Shown here one piece after another: positions 15,286 to 26,745 of a stretch of DNA of 40,970 nucleotides. Position 1 is the first letter of the stretch, and every line of letters starts with the position of its first letter. The notes under the pieces are model-generated. The model saw only the letters and a program-made list of their open reading frames with translations, was not told the origin of the DNA and ran no database searches. Source of the stretch: Arthrobacter cavernae (GTDB lineage: Bacteria > Actinomycetota > Actinomycetes > Actinomycetales > Micrococcaceae); the NCBI RefSeq assembly GCF_017368795.1, contig NZ_JAFNLL010000023.1:1-40970 (forward strand). The letters are read 5' to 3'. The position numbers were made by a program, and so were the translations under genes.

Positions 15286-15879
15286 GTGTTTGGACGTAAA
15301 AAGGAAGAGCCCAGCGCTCAAGACGTAGTTGACCAGGCCCACGCCGCCGCGCAGGAGTCAGGTGCCGGCAAAGGTACCCCGACACCCAAGCGCAAGGACC
15401 AGGAGGCCGCCCGCAAGCGTCCCCTGGTGCCAACGGACCGCAAGGCTTCCAAGGAAGCCGAGCGTGTGGCAATCCAGGACCAGCGCCAGAAAATGCGCCA
15501 GGCCCTCGACACCGGGGACGAAAAGTACCTGCCGCTGCGGGACAAGGGACCCCAGAAGCGCTACGCCCGCGACTACGTGGACGCCCGCTTCAGCCTCGGC
15601 GAGTACCTCATGTTCGGCGCCCTGCTCTTCGTGGTGATCTCGCTGATCATTCCCTCGTCCAGCGACCAGCTAAGCTACGTGCTGATCGGTTTCTGGGTCA
15701 TGTTCCTGGCCGTCTTCGTGGATGTCTTCATCCTGTCCCGGAAACTGCGCAAGCGGCTGCTCGACAAGTTCGGCGAGGTGGAACGCGGCACCGTCTGGTA
15801 CGGCAGCATGCGCTCCCTGCAGTTCCGCAAGCTCCGCCTGCCCAAGCCGCTGGTCAAGCGCGGCGAGTTCCCGTCCTAG
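15286..15879 (+). CDS. DUF3043 family membrane protein
   Basis: This 197-residue protein begins VFGRKKEEPSAQDVVDQAH. It has a long, highly charged, Lys/Arg/Gln-rich cytosolic N-terminal half (about 1-100, including PTPKRKDQEAARKR and DKGPQKRYARDYVDARF), then two adjacent membrane helices (about 108-125 and 130-153) and a basic tail (LRLPKPLVKRGEF). This matches the actinobacterial DUF3043 family, whose function is unknown. The frame stays open far upstream, but that part is antisense to the dipeptidase, and the GTG is set by the promoter position and family N-terminus. A strong terminator follows. Confidence 0.88.
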   Translation: MFGRKKEEPSAQDVVDQAHAAAQESGAGKGTPTPKRKDQEAARKRPLVPTDRKASKEAERVAIQDQRQKMRQALDTGDEKYLPLRDKGPQKRYARDYVDARFSLGEYLMFGALLFVVISLIIPSSSDQLSYVLIGFWVMFLAVFVDVFILSRKLRKRLLDKFGEVERGTVWYGSMRSLQFRKLRLPKPLVKRGEFPS

Positions 15880-15915
15880 GCAATGGCCGGACGGCCAGAC
15901 AGCCAACTATTGAAA

Positions 15916-15946
15916 AAGCACCCCGGACCGATGGTCCGGGGTGCTT
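15916..15946. terminator. bidirectional terminator
   Basis: A 14-bp perfect stem (AAGCACCCCGGACC at 15916-15929 with its complement at 15933-15946) has a three-base loop, an A run on one side and a T-rich run on the other. It serves DUF3043 and the convergent pyrD. Confidence 0.92.
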
Positions 15947-15998
15947 CTTTGTCCGCAGGCCGGCGCGGATCGCCGGCGGCCATGGCTACATGGTCCTG

Positions 15999-17072
<1,074 letters not shown>

Positions 17073-17228
17073 GCTCCTAGTTTTCCGGTTTCCCACCCGC
17101 GCACCAAACCGGTGACTAGGCCGCGGGCTAGCATGTACGCATGCCGATCCCTGAACGTGACACACATCATGCCGGCTCATGCCGGCGGACGGATCAAGGC
17201 CGACGTCGGGAGTGTTCGGCGCCGGCTG

Positions 17229-17250
17229 CCGGCCGCGCAGCAGCGGCCGG
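17229..17250. repeat. 8-bp inverted repeat over the hydrolase promoter
   Basis: CCGGCCGC at 17229-17236 and its complement GCGGCCGG at 17243-17250 are separated by six bases and sit just upstream of the -10 hexamer at 17255, where a repressor could bind. Confidence 0.6.
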
Positions 17251-17254
17251 TGTC

Positions 17255-17260
17255 TAAGCT
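17255..17260 (+). promoter_or_regulatory. -10 hexamer predicting leaderless hydrolase mRNA
   Basis: TAAGCT, six bases, then ATG at 17267. The start has no ribosome-binding site. Confidence 0.5.
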
Positions 17261-17266
17261 GGTGCC

Positions 17267-18289
17267 ATGGAGTGGGAAACCGACATCCTGGGTGAGGACT
17301 TCCAGGCCTGCACTTTTGACGCAACCGGTTCCGACGGCGTAGTCCGCCGGGCCACGCTGGTGCGCCATGTCAGTTCAGCCGCCGTCCCGGGTGGTTCCGT
17401 CCGGACGGGCAGCAACGGCGCCGTACTGTTCCTGCACGGCTGGAGTGACTACTTCTTCAACGTGGAGCTGGCACGGTTCTGGAGCAGGCACGGATTCATA
17501 TTCTATGCCCTCGACATGCACAACCATGGGCGCAGCCTGCAGCCGGAAACCCCTGGCGGCTACGTTGCCCATCTGGACGACTACGACGCCGAGATCAGGA
17601 AGGCGATCGAACTCATCCGCGCCGAGCAGGCCCAGGCACCGGCCGGCACGCATGCGCTCACCCTCATGGGCCACTCCACCGGTGGCCTCATCGCGGCCCT
17701 GTGGGTCAGCCGCAACCCCGATGACGTCCAGTACCTGGTGCTGAACAGCCCCTGGCTAGAAATGCATGGCAGCTCGCTGGTGCGGCGTGCGGCACAGACC
17801 ATGGTGGGCCCGATTGCGCGGCTGCGCCCCACCGCAGTGCTCCGGCTGCCCGAGCGTGGTTTCTATTACCGCAGCATCAGCCGTTCCGCGGAGGGTGAAT
17901 GGCTGGTGGACGACAAAATCAGGCCGCCCATGGCCTTTCCCGTCCGCGCGGGCTGGCTCCGGGCCGTGCTGGCCGGCCATTCAAAGGTGGCCCGCGGGCT
18001 GCGCATCGATATTCCGGTGCTGGTGCTGACCTCGTCCGCCAGCGCAAACGGCATGGTCTGGCAGGAAGTGATGCGGCGCTCCGATGCCGTCCTGGATGTC
18101 AACGTCATTGCCGTACGGGCCATGGCGCTGGGCCGTACTGTCACGCTGGAACGCGTGGATGGCGGCCTGCACGATGTTTTCCTGTCCGCGGCGCCGGTCC
18201 GGGCCGATGCCTATGCCAGGCTGGCCCGGTGGATCCGGGGCTTCATTGAGTACGAGGAGCCGGACCGCCGGCCTGAAGGGGTGCAATGA
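17267..18289 (+). CDS. alpha/beta hydrolase, first of a tandem pair
   Basis: This 340-residue protein has the alpha/beta-hydrolase fold (Hydrolase_4 / serine aminopeptidase S33-like). [11 protein letters not shown] at about 53-63 gives the oxyanion HG motif. [12 protein letters not shown] at 79-90 follows, and the nucleophile elbow is G-H-S-T-G with Ser137. The C-terminal catalytic His is probably in GGLHDVF. There is no signal peptide, so it acts in the cytosol, probably as an esterase or monoacylglycerol lipase-like enzyme; substrate unknown. Its stop overlaps the start of a paralogous hydrolase by four bases (ATGA). The start is fixed by a TAAGCT hexamer six bases upstream. Confidence 0.88.
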   Translation: MEWETDILGEDFQACTFDATGSDGVVRRATLVRHVSSAAVPGGSVRTGSNGAVLFLHGWSDYFFNVELARFWSRHGFIFYALDMHNHGRSLQPETPGGYVAHLDDYDAEIRKAIELIRAEQAQAPAGTHALTLMGHSTGGLIAALWVSRNPDDVQYLVLNSPWLEMHGSSLVRRAAQTMVGPIARLRPTAVLRLPERGFYYRSISRSAEGEWLVDDKIRPPMAFPVRAGWLRAVLAGHSKVARGLRIDIPVLVLTSSASANGMVWQEVMRRSDAVLDVNVIAVRAMALGRTVTLERVDGGLHDVFLSAAPVRADAYARLARWIRGFIEYEEPDRRPEGVQ

Positions 18290-19356
18290 CCGTCAACGAA
18301 ACCACTCGTCCGCTCTGGACACCGGATGTGCTGGGACAGGGGTTTGAAGCCCTGGAGCTCCCCCTGCTCCCCGACGACGAGGGACCCGTGAAGGCAACCC
18401 TCGTCCGGCACCTTGCGCCGGCCCCTGCGCCTCCGCACGGGATCCTCGATGCCCTGTCCGCCTTCACCAAACGCCGGCTGCGGACCATGCCTGTGGATCC
18501 GGCGGGCCCGCCACGGGCCGTGCTCTACCTGCACGGATGGGCTGACTACTTCCTGCAGACTGAACTGGCCGAGTACCTGGGCGCCTCAGGGTTCCACTTC
18601 TATGCCCTCGATCTGCGCAAGTTCGGCCGCAGCCTGCTGCCGGGGCAGACCCCGGGCTATACAACCGATCTGGCTGCCTACGACGAAGACATCGCGGCGG
18701 CGCTGCTCGCGATTGAGCAGGACGTCTCCACCCGCACCGGGAACACCACGGTCCCCACCATCCATATGATCGCCCATTCCCTGGGTGGCCTGGTGGCAGC
18801 CCTGTGGGCAGACCGCCACCCCGGCCGGATCGGCACGTTGACGCTCAACGCACCGTGGCTCGAACTGCAGGGCAGCAGCCTCATCCGCAGCATCGCGATG
18901 CACCTGGTGGAACCCTTCGCCCGGACGGACCCCAAGCGTCCCTTCCGTTTTCCCGAGATGCCCGCCTACTGGGAAAGTGTCAGCAGCGAGGCGCACGGCG
19001 AATGGCTCCTCGACCCCGACTGGCGGCCCAGAGCCTCGTTCCCCATCCGGGCGGGCTGGAGCAAAGCCGTCCTGACCGGGCACAGCGCCGTCGAACGCAA
19101 ACTCAACATCGACGCACCGGTGCTGGTGCTGCTGTCCGGACGCACCCGCATCCAGGCGGAGTGGTCCGCGGAGCTCATGCGCGCGGATGCCGTGATCGAC
19201 GTCGAGGAAACGTCCCGGCGGGCCCTGGGGCTCGGCCGCCGCACTGCCGTGTTCCGTTACCCTGGCGCCCTGCACGACGTGTTCCTGTCGCGGCGGACCA
19301 TCCGGCAGCAGGCGTACCGCGATGTTGCCATCTGGCTGGCCTCGTACCCCTACTGA
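18286..19356 (+). CDS. alpha/beta hydrolase, second of a tandem pair
   Basis: This 356-residue paralog of the gene just upstream shares colinear motifs: LYLHGWADYFLQTELAEYLG, FYALDLRKFGRSL, nucleophile elbow A-H-S-L-G with Ser165, LNAPWLELQGSSLIRS and the probable catalytic His in GALHDVFLS. The first residue of the elbow is Ala instead of Gly, and there is an extra linker near residues 45-75 (PAPPHGILDALSAFTKRRLR) that the first copy lacks. The ATGA overlap shows translational coupling, so the two are probably made together and may form a heteromer or act on related esters. No terminator follows before the convergent uppS. Confidence 0.88.
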   Translation: MTVNETTRPLWTPDVLGQGFEALELPLLPDDEGPVKATLVRHLAPAPAPPHGILDALSAFTKRRLRTMPVDPAGPPRAVLYLHGWADYFLQTELAEYLGASGFHFYALDLRKFGRSLLPGQTPGYTTDLAAYDEDIAAALLAIEQDVSTRTGNTTVPTIHMIAHSLGGLVAALWADRHPGRIGTLTLNAPWLELQGSSLIRSIAMHLVEPFARTDPKRPFRFPEMPAYWESVSSEAHGEWLLDPDWRPRASFPIRAGWSKAVLTGHSAVERKLNIDAPVLVLLSGRTRIQAEWSAELMRADAVIDVEETSRRALGLGRRTAVFRYPGALHDVFLSRRTIRQQAYRDVAIWLASYPY

Positions 19357-19391
19357 CTTGTCCGTCCGTCCGGCCGGCATTCAGCGCTGCG

Positions 19392-20213
19392 CTACTGCGC
19401 GGGGGCGGCATCCACCGCACCGCCGTAGCGGCGGTCGCGTTTGGCATAGATCTCGACGGCGTCCCACAGGGTGCGGCGGTCGACGTCGGGCCAGAGCGTG
19501 TCCATGAAAACAAACTCGGCATAGGCGGACTGCCACAGCAGGAAGTTTGACAGCCGCTGCTCGCCGGAGCTGCGCAGGAACAGGTCCACGTCCGGCAGAT
19601 CCGGTTCGTCCAGGTACTTCTGAATGGTCTTCTCAGTGACGGACCCCGGTTTCAGCCTCCCGGCCGCCACATCGTGGGCGATGGCGGACACGGCGTCGGC
19701 GATCTCGGCCCGGCCCCCGTAGTTGACGCACATGGTCAGCGTGCAGGTGTCGTTGCCGCGGGTGTAGTCCTCGGCTTCCTCAAGTTCCTTGATGACCGAA
19801 CCCCACAGCCGGGGGCGCCTGCCGGCCCAGCGGATGCGCACGCCCCAATCGTCGAGCTGGTTCCGCTGGCGGCGCAGCACGTCCTTGTTGAATCCCATGA
19901 GGAAGCGGATTTCCTCCGGCGACCGCCGCCAGTTTTCCGTGGAGAAGGCGTAGACGCTGACGTATTTGATGCCCAGTTCAATGGCACCGGCCATGACATC
20001 CAGCAGGGCTGGTTCGCCTGCTTTGTGGCCCTCGATGCGGGGCAGGCCGCGCTGGTTGGCCCAGCGGCCGTTGCCGTCCATGACAATGGCGACGTGCTGC
20101 GGTATCAATTCGGCCGGGATGGCGGGGGGCACGGCCCCGGACGGGTGCGGATAGGGCGCGGTCACCGGGGCAGTCCGGGCCTGGCTTGTCTTGCTCTTCT
20201 TTCCGAGTGCCAC
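19392..20213 (-). CDS. uppS: isoprenyl (undecaprenyl/decaprenyl) diphosphate synthase
   Basis: This cis-prenyltransferase builds the polyprenyl diphosphate carrier lipid for cell-wall synthesis. The 273 residues include a Pro-rich N-terminal tail of about 35 residues, then [13 protein letters not shown] with the catalytic Asp46, [36 protein letters not shown], and the C-terminal signature [19 protein letters not shown] with the Arg and Ser that bind isopentenyl diphosphate. Actinobacteria often have a short-chain and a long-chain paralog; product length cannot be judged here. The GTG start lies two bases after the recO stop, so recO-uppS is one operon. Confidence 0.95.
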   Translation of the reverse strand: MALGKKSKTSQARTAPVTAPYPHPSGAVPPAIPAELIPQHVAIVMDGNGRWANQRGLPRIEGHKAGEPALLDVMAGAIELGIKYVSVYAFSTENWRRSPEEIRFLMGFNKDVLRRQRNQLDDWGVRIRWAGRRPRLWGSVIKELEEAEDYTRGNDTCTLTMCVNYGGRAEIADAVSAIAHDVAAGRLKPGSVTEKTIQKYLDEPDLPDVDLFLRSSGEQRLSNFLLWQSAYAEFVFMDTLWPDVDRRTLWDAVEIYAKRDRRYGGAVDAAPAQ

Positions 20214-20215
20214 AG

Positions 20216-20968
20216 TCAGCTTCGCTCCACGTGTCTAAGGGATTTCAATGCTCGTTCAAGGTGCCATTGCAGGTAGCCGGCCACGAGGCCGGCGGCTTCG
20301 CGGCGGTGCTGGGAATCGGAACCCTCTGCGGTATTCCAGTCGCCGGTCAGCAGTGCGCCCAGCAGAATGACTGTCTCTGGCGCCGGTGCCGGTGATCCCG
20401 GCGGGCGGCACTCGGCGCAGACCATACCGCCCAGCGGTGCCGCGAAGGCGCTGTGCGGGCCCGCAGCCCCGCAGCGGGCGCAGTCGGTGAAGCTCGGTGC
20501 CCAGCCACCGGTGGCGAGGGCACGCAGCAAATAGGAATCGAGAATCAGTTCCGGCGGATGGTCCGAACGGCTCAACGCGGCCAGCGCACCAACAAGGAGG
20601 CTGTACTGTGCGGTGCCCGATTCGGCGTCGGCGTCGGTCAGTTTCTCGGCGGTTTCTGTCATGGCGGCAGCCACGGTGTAGCGCCCGTAGTCGGCGGCAA
20701 TGCTACTGCCGTAGGCGCCTTTTGCCACGGCCTGGGTCACGATATCGAGCGTGCGGCCGGAGACGAGCTGCAGGTCCGCCACCATGAACGGTTCGAGCCG
20801 CGCGCCGAAGCGGCTGCTGGTGCGGCGGACGCCCTTGGCGACCGCCCGCACCTGCCCGTGGTGCTTGGTCAGGAGGGTGATGATGCGGTCGGCCTCACCC
20901 AGCTTGTGCGTGCGCAGCACCACGGCGTCGTCCCGGTAGGACCGTGCTGCAAAGGATGGATTGGTCAC
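20216..20968 (-). CDS. recO: DNA repair protein RecO
   Basis: RecO helps RecR load RecA on SSB-coated single-stranded DNA in RecF-pathway repair. From GTG 20968 it has 250 residues: an OB-fold N-terminus ([46 protein letters not shown]), a helical core, and a zinc-binding motif CARCG ... CAEC near residues 169-195. ATG 20986 would add six residues (MVRRLT) and neither start has a strong ribosome-binding site; I chose GTG from the family N-terminus. A strong terminator separates it from leuA, so its promoter must lie within or very close to the hairpin, or it relies on read-through. Confidence 0.93.
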   Translation of the reverse strand: MTNPSFAARSYRDDAVVLRTHKLGEADRIITLLTKHHGQVRAVAKGVRRTSSRFGARLEPFMVADLQLVSGRTLDIVTQAVAKGAYGSSIAADYGRYTVAAAMTETAEKLTDADAESGTAQYSLLVGALAALSRSDHPPELILDSYLLRALATGGWAPSFTDCARCGAAGPHSAFAAPLGGMVCAECRPPGSPAPAPETVILLGALLTGDWNTAEGSDSQHRREAAGLVAGYLQWHLERALKSLRHVERS

Positions 20969-21010
20969 AGTCAATCTTCGCACCATGCCGCTGTTGCCGT
21001 GCACCACCGG

Positions 21011-21047
21011 CGCTGTGTGGTGCCGGGATTCCCGGCACCACACAGCG
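21011..21047 (-). terminator. strong terminator between leuA and recO
   Basis: A 17-bp perfect stem (CGCTGTGTGGTGCCGGG at 21011-21027 with its complement at 21031-21047) has a three-base loop. It lies 35 bases past the leuA stop and only about 25-40 bases before the recO start. Confidence 0.9.
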
Positions 21048-21068
21048 CAGGCTTAGGCCTGGGCGTCC

Positions 21069-22905
<1,837 letters not shown>

Positions 22906-22921
<16 letters not shown>

Positions 22922-22938
22922 CAGCTAAGAAGAAGCAT
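22906..22938 (-). CDS. putative leuA leader peptide with three Leu codons
   Basis: A ten-codon frame reads MLLLSCRGEA-stop, with three consecutive CTT leucine codons right after the start. It lies about 90 bases upstream of leuA on the same strand, and its latter half overlaps the 5' arm of a GC-rich hairpin. Leader peptides with Leu codons are known upstream of leucine genes, so a ribosome-mediated leucine sensor is a natural reading. The AGGA before ATG is unusually close, so translation efficiency is uncertain. It is too short for ordinary gene finders. Confidence 0.55.
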
Positions 22939-22959
22939 TCCTGCACGCACATTTTCACA

Positions 22960-22988
22960 CTAACACGTTGCGTATGATGACAGTGCAA
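22960..22988 (-). promoter_or_regulatory. candidate leuA promoter
   Basis: On the minus strand TTGCAC (22983-22988), a 17-base spacer and TGTTAG (22960-22965) could form the promoter. An overlapping TAGTGT is an alternative -10. The start would fall just before the leader peptide. Confidence 0.4.
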
Positions 22989-23003
22989 CACCCTACGCAA
23001 CGT
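22965..23003. repeat. perfect 10-bp inverted repeat in the leuA-M13 divergent region
   Basis: ACGTTGCGTA at 22965-22974 and its exact complement TACGCAACGT at 22994-23003 flank 19 bases. The repeat brackets the leuA -35 and touches its -10, and also covers a plus-strand TATGAT, making it a candidate two-site operator. Confidence 0.75.
22973..22978 (+). promoter_or_regulatory. candidate -10 of the M13 peptidase gene
   Basis: TATGAT matches TATAAT at five of six positions. The transcript would start near 22985, about 80 bases before the GTG. No good -35 is visible. Confidence 0.4.
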
Positions 23004-23065
23004 CCACTATGCAGACGCGGCAACGGTGGCAACGCCGGCTGCACAGCGTCGTTCAAGGAGTTCTT

Positions 23066-25018
23066 GTGCCACAGTCGGGGATCACCCTGTCCAACATCGA
23101 TCACAGCGTCCGGCCGCAGGACGACCTCTACCAGCACGTCAACGGCGCCTGGCTGAAGAGCACCACGATCCCCGATGACAGGCCGCTTGAGGGAACGTTC
23201 ACCTCATTGCGGGACGGCGCCGAGCTGGCCGTCAAGGCGATCATCGAGGAGGCCGCAGCGCAGGGCGGGGCCGGCACCGGCGTCGAGCGCCAGGTCGGCG
23301 CACTGTATGCGAGCTTCATGGACGAGGCCGCCGCGGAGGTGAAAGGGCTGGACCCGATACGGGCCCGCCTGGCCGAAGTCTTTGCCACAGGCTCCGCCGC
23401 CGAGCTGATGGCGCTCGTGGGACGCCTGTTCCGCTGCGATGTATCGGGACTCTTTTCGATCTACCCAGCCCCCGACGCCGGGAATCCGGAACGCGTGCTC
23501 CTCTACACCGGCCAGGGTGGCCTGGGCCTGCCCGACGAGTCCTACTACCGCGAGGAAAAATTCGCGCCGATCGTGCAAGCCTACGGCGACTACGTCGCCG
23601 GGATTCTTGGCCTGGCCGGAGTCCCCGATGCCGAGGCCGCAGCCGGCCGCATCGTGGCGCTGGAAACCGCGCTGGCCTCGCACCACTGGGACAACGTCAC
23701 GATGCGGGATCCGCAAAAGACCTACAACCTGAAGACGGCAGAGGAAGGCAGCCAGCTCTTCCCCTTGCTGGACACCTGGTTCGAGGCCGCCCGGATTGTT
23801 CCGGACAAGCGGACTGAACTGGTGTTCAGCACCCCGGACTTCTTCTCCGGAGCAGCAGGGCTGCTCGAAACGGTGGACTTGGGAACGTGGCAGGAATGGC
23901 TCGCGCTCCGAGTGGTCAATTCGGCGGCTCCGTACCTGTCTCGGGAGTTCGTGGATGCCAATTTCGCCTTCTACGGCACCACCCTCAGCGGCACGCCGCA
24001 GAACAAGGACCGCTGGAAGCGGGGTGTCGCCGTCGTCGAGGCCGCCCTCGGTGAGGCCGTCGGCCAGATCTATGTGGACCGGCACTTCCCGGAAGGCCAC
24101 AAGGCCAGGATGCAGACTCTTGTCGCCAACTTGATCGAGGCGTACCGGCAAAGCATCACCGGACTGGAGTGGATGGGGCAGGACACGAAGCAGGAAGCGC
24201 TGAAGAAGCTCGCCGCATTCCGCCCCAAGATCGGCTTCCCGGACAAATGGATCGATTACTCCGCGGTGGACATCGATCCTGCGGACCTGCTGGGCAACGT
24301 CGAGCGGGCGCACGACGCCGACGTCGACCGTCACCTCGATGAAATCGGAAAGCCCGTGGACCACGGCAAGTGGCTTATGACACCGCAGACCGTCAACGCC
24401 TACTACCACCCGATGCTCAACGAGATCGTCTTCCCCGCCGCGATCCTCCAGCCGCCGTTCTTCAACGCGGATGCCGACGACGCCGTCAACTACGGCGGCA
24501 TCGGAGCCGTGATCGGACACGAGATCGGACACGGCTTCGATGACCAGGGCTCGCAGTTCGATGGCAGCGGAGCGCTGCGCAACTGGTGGAGCGCGGATGA
24601 CCGCACGGCGTTTGAAGGACTGACAGCCAAGCTCGTTGCCCAATTCGATGCCCTGTTCCCGTACGCCGCCCCGGAGCACAACGTCAACGGCAAACTGACG
24701 CTGGGCGAGAACATCGGCGACCTCGGCGGGCTCACCATCGCCTACAAGGCATACTTGCTGAGCCTGGACGGCGCCGAGCCTGAGGTACTTGACGGACTGA
24801 CCGGGCAGCAGCGCTTCTTCATGTCCTGGGCGGCCGGATGGCGGCAGGTCATCCGGGCGGAAGAGGCCATCCGGCGCCTCGCCACCGACCCCCACTCCCC
24901 CAACGAGTTCCGCACGAATGCCATCGCCCGGAATCTCGGCCCATTCCATGAGGCCTTCGGCGTGGACCAGGATGACGCCATGTGGATGTCGCCGGAGGAG
25001 CGCGTCAGCATCTGGTAG
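23066..25018 (+). CDS. M13 family zinc metallopeptidase (neprilysin/PepO-like)
   Basis: M13 endopeptidases cleave short peptides. The 650 residues show the complete family signature: the N-terminal PQDDLYQHVNGAWLKSTTIPDD, NAYYHPMLNEIVFPAAILQPP, the zinc motif H485-E-I-G-H489 in VIGHEIGHGFDDQG, and the third ligand Glu548 in GENIGDLGG. There is no signal peptide or membrane anchor from the GTG start, unlike eukaryotic relatives, so it is probably cytosolic, like bacterial PepO. The GTG has a perfect AAGGAG five bases upstream, which decides it over ATG 23009. A terminator with a GAAA loop follows. It stands on the opposite strand to its conserved neighbours. Confidence 0.95.
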   Translation: MPQSGITLSNIDHSVRPQDDLYQHVNGAWLKSTTIPDDRPLEGTFTSLRDGAELAVKAIIEEAAAQGGAGTGVERQVGALYASFMDEAAAEVKGLDPIRARLAEVFATGSAAELMALVGRLFRCDVSGLFSIYPAPDAGNPERVLLYTGQGGLGLPDESYYREEKFAPIVQAYGDYVAGILGLAGVPDAEAAAGRIVALETALASHHWDNVTMRDPQKTYNLKTAEEGSQLFPLLDTWFEAARIVPDKRTELVFSTPDFFSGAAGLLETVDLGTWQEWLALRVVNSAAPYLSREFVDANFAFYGTTLSGTPQNKDRWKRGVAVVEAALGEAVGQIYVDRHFPEGHKARMQTLVANLIEAYRQSITGLEWMGQDTKQEALKKLAAFRPKIGFPDKWIDYSAVDIDPADLLGNVERAHDADVDRHLDEIGKPVDHGKWLMTPQTVNAYYHPMLNEIVFPAAILQPPFFNADADDAVNYGGIGAVIGHEIGHGFDDQGSQFDGSGALRNWWSADDRTAFEGLTAKLVAQFDALFPYAAPEHNVNGKLTLGENIGDLGGLTIAYKAYLLSLDGAEPEVLDGLTGQQRFFMSWAAGWRQVIRAEEAIRRLATDPHSPNEFRTNAIARNLGPFHEAFGVDQDDAMWMSPEERVSIW

Positions 25019-25028
25019 GACGACGACG

Positions 25029-25056
25029 GCCTGCCGCCCGGAAACGGGCGGCAGGC
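25029..25056. terminator. GC-rich terminator with GAAA loop
   Basis: A 12-bp perfect stem (GCCTGCCGCCCG at 25029-25040 with its complement at 25045-25056) has a four-base loop, followed by TTTCT. It lies eleven bases past the M13 stop and can also stop the convergent LCP gene. Confidence 0.92.
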
Positions 25057-25094
25057 TTTCTCGCAGCGCTCTGCAGCGGTTCCAGCCCGGGTTT

Positions 25095-26627
25095 CTAGCC
25101 CGTGATCAGGAAGGGATTGACAGTCTGGCAAACCGTGTCGCTTGCCGTTTGGTTGACGACATCCGGAGGCACTGATGCCGCACCGTAGCTGCTTCCGCTG
25201 CTGAAGTCCCCGCCGACATAGAGCTGGACGCCGGTCACCGCGGACGAGAGCTGCACCTGGGACGCCGGGATGCCGTAGAGGGCAGCAACATCGGCAGCCA
25301 CATCCGCAAAACCATCCCCGTGGTAGACCACGGTCTGTGCGACCGGGTTGGCGGCATAGGCCATGGCCTGGGTGAAACCGGCACCGGTCAGCGTCGCCAT
25401 CAGTTCCTGGGCCCGCCCGGCCAGGCCGCTGCCGTCGGCCACGGAGACCGGCTGGAGGGCCTTGTTGTATGCGGGCAGTGCGGCTGTTTCCGGGGCCGAA
25501 GCGCTGGCCGTGGGGCTGGCGGTGGCTCCGGGGGTTGTCAGGTCAAGATCGGCGCGGAGCGCTGCGAACAGCTGGGAGGCGTGGGGCTCCAGAAGTTCCA
25601 GGCGGTTTACGTCGGTCCGTGCCGCGGTGATCGGCGCGGAGACGAAGGCAACCTTGGAAACATCGATGTCCTTGAGCCTGCCGCCGATGGTCAGGAGCGC
25701 GGGCACATTGGCCAGGCCTTCATCAACGGTGAGGTTCTGGGTCACGACGTCGGCAATCGTCAGGAGCCTCTGGGGGTTGCCCAGCGTGCCGTCAGCCTTC
25801 AGTTTCCGCGTCAGGGCGGACAGGAAACTCTGCTGGGCCTTGATCCGGCCGAGATCGCTGCCGTCGCCGAACGCATGGCGGCTCCGGAGGAAGGACAGTG
25901 CCTGCTCGCCTTCCACCATGGAGGTGCCCTTGGCCAGACGCAGGCGGGAGTCCGGATCGAAAACCGCATCGCTGACGCAGACCTCGACACCACCGACGGA
26001 CTTGGACAGTTCCTTCACGGCATTGAAGTCGGCCATCATGAAGTGGTCGATCTCCAGGCCGGTCAACTTGTTGACCGTGTCCACGGCGCAGCCGATGCCG
26101 GCTTCGGCCATGGCCTCGTTGATCATGACCCCGTTGCGGGCCGGGAATACCGTGTTCGTTTTCCGATCGGTGCATTGGGGAACATCCACCAGGAGATCGC
26201 GGGGGAAGCTGATGACGCTCACACGCTTGTTGTCCGCAGAGATATCCAGCAGCATCATGACGTCGGAGTGGCCGTAGCCGGTGGAATCATCGACATTGCC
26301 GTACTGGGCGTTCTTTCCGTCACGGGTGTCCGAGCCGAGAACCAGGATCTGCAGGCGGTCAGTGCTGTCGTTGACCGCGGACTGCGTATTCTGGCCCGCC
26401 GTCAGTGGTTCCTTCGTGATGTTCATCTGGAGCCGGATGTACCAGAAAGATGCGAAGGCAACACCGGCAACAACAACCACGGCAACCACGCCGGTCACGA
26501 CCTTCAGCCCGAGGGGAAGACCCTTCTGCGGGTTCATGTGGCGGGGCGCGCCGGAGGCTGCCCCGTGGCGTGCTGCACGGGGACCGGCTGCGCCGGAGAC
26601 CCGTTCGCGGGCGTTGCGACGTCGCAC
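25095..26627 (-). CDS. LytR-CpsA-Psr family cell-wall ligase with LytR_C domain
   Basis: LCP proteins transfer lipid-linked glycopolymers to peptidoglycan outside the membrane. The 510 residues show a basic cytosolic N-terminus (about 1-40), one membrane anchor (about 42-67), the LCP catalytic domain (about 90-270) with LVLGSDTRDG, HSDVMMLLDIS, VSVISFPRDLLVDVP carrying the catalytic Arg, and RSRHAFGDGSDLGRIKAQQSFL. A Thr/Ala/Pro-rich linker near 385-405 and a C-terminal LytR_C domain (about 410-500) follow. The GTG start has AGGAAAGG upstream; a Met at residue 31 is the alternative. Actinobacterial LCPs attach arabinogalactan-like or teichoic polymers; the substrate here is unknown. Confidence 0.93.
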   Translation of the reverse strand: MRRRNARERVSGAAGPRAARHGAASGAPRHMNPQKGLPLGLKVVTGVVAVVVVAGVAFASFWYIRLQMNITKEPLTAGQNTQSAVNDSTDRLQILVLGSDTRDGKNAQYGNVDDSTGYGHSDVMMLLDISADNKRVSVISFPRDLLVDVPQCTDRKTNTVFPARNGVMINEAMAEAGIGCAVDTVNKLTGLEIDHFMMADFNAVKELSKSVGGVEVCVSDAVFDPDSRLRLAKGTSMVEGEQALSFLRSRHAFGDGSDLGRIKAQQSFLSALTRKLKADGTLGNPQRLLTIADVVTQNLTVDEGLANVPALLTIGGRLKDIDVSKVAFVSAPITAARTDVNRLELLEPHASQLFAALRADLDLTTPGATASPTASASAPETAALPAYNKALQPVSVADGSGLAGRAQELMATLTGAGFTQAMAYAANPVAQTVVYHGDGFADVAADVAALYGIPASQVQLSSAVTGVQLYVGGDFSSGSSYGAASVPPDVVNQTASDTVCQTVNPFLITG

Positions 26628-26700
26628 TACTCGGTGTACCTTTCCTCGAACATTGGATTCCGGCCATCATAGTGGCCGAATCTGGGAAGTCCCTTACCGT

Positions 26701-26727
26701 GCCCCGGACGCACGCAGCGTCCCGGGC
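26701..26727 (-). terminator. hairpin downstream of era
   Basis: GCCCCGGACGC at 26701-26711 pairs with GCGTCCCGGGC at 26717-26727 with one mismatch and a five-base loop, 18 bases past the era stop. A second smaller hairpin (26656-26682) lies beyond it. Confidence 0.6.
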
Positions 26728-26745
26728 CGGGGCCTGGGCCGGGAA

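Noticed and set aside
17073..17324. N-terminal extension of pyrD
   Set aside because: It does not resemble class 2 PyrD, overlaps the divergent hydrolase start, and MRVYPTFFK is the natural beginning.
18700..19350. antisense frames over the second hydrolase
   Set aside because: No motif or ribosome-binding site; the plus-strand gene has conserved catalytic residues.
23204..24949. 581-codon minus-strand open frame
   Set aside because: It mirrors the M13 peptidase, which has complete catalytic motifs.
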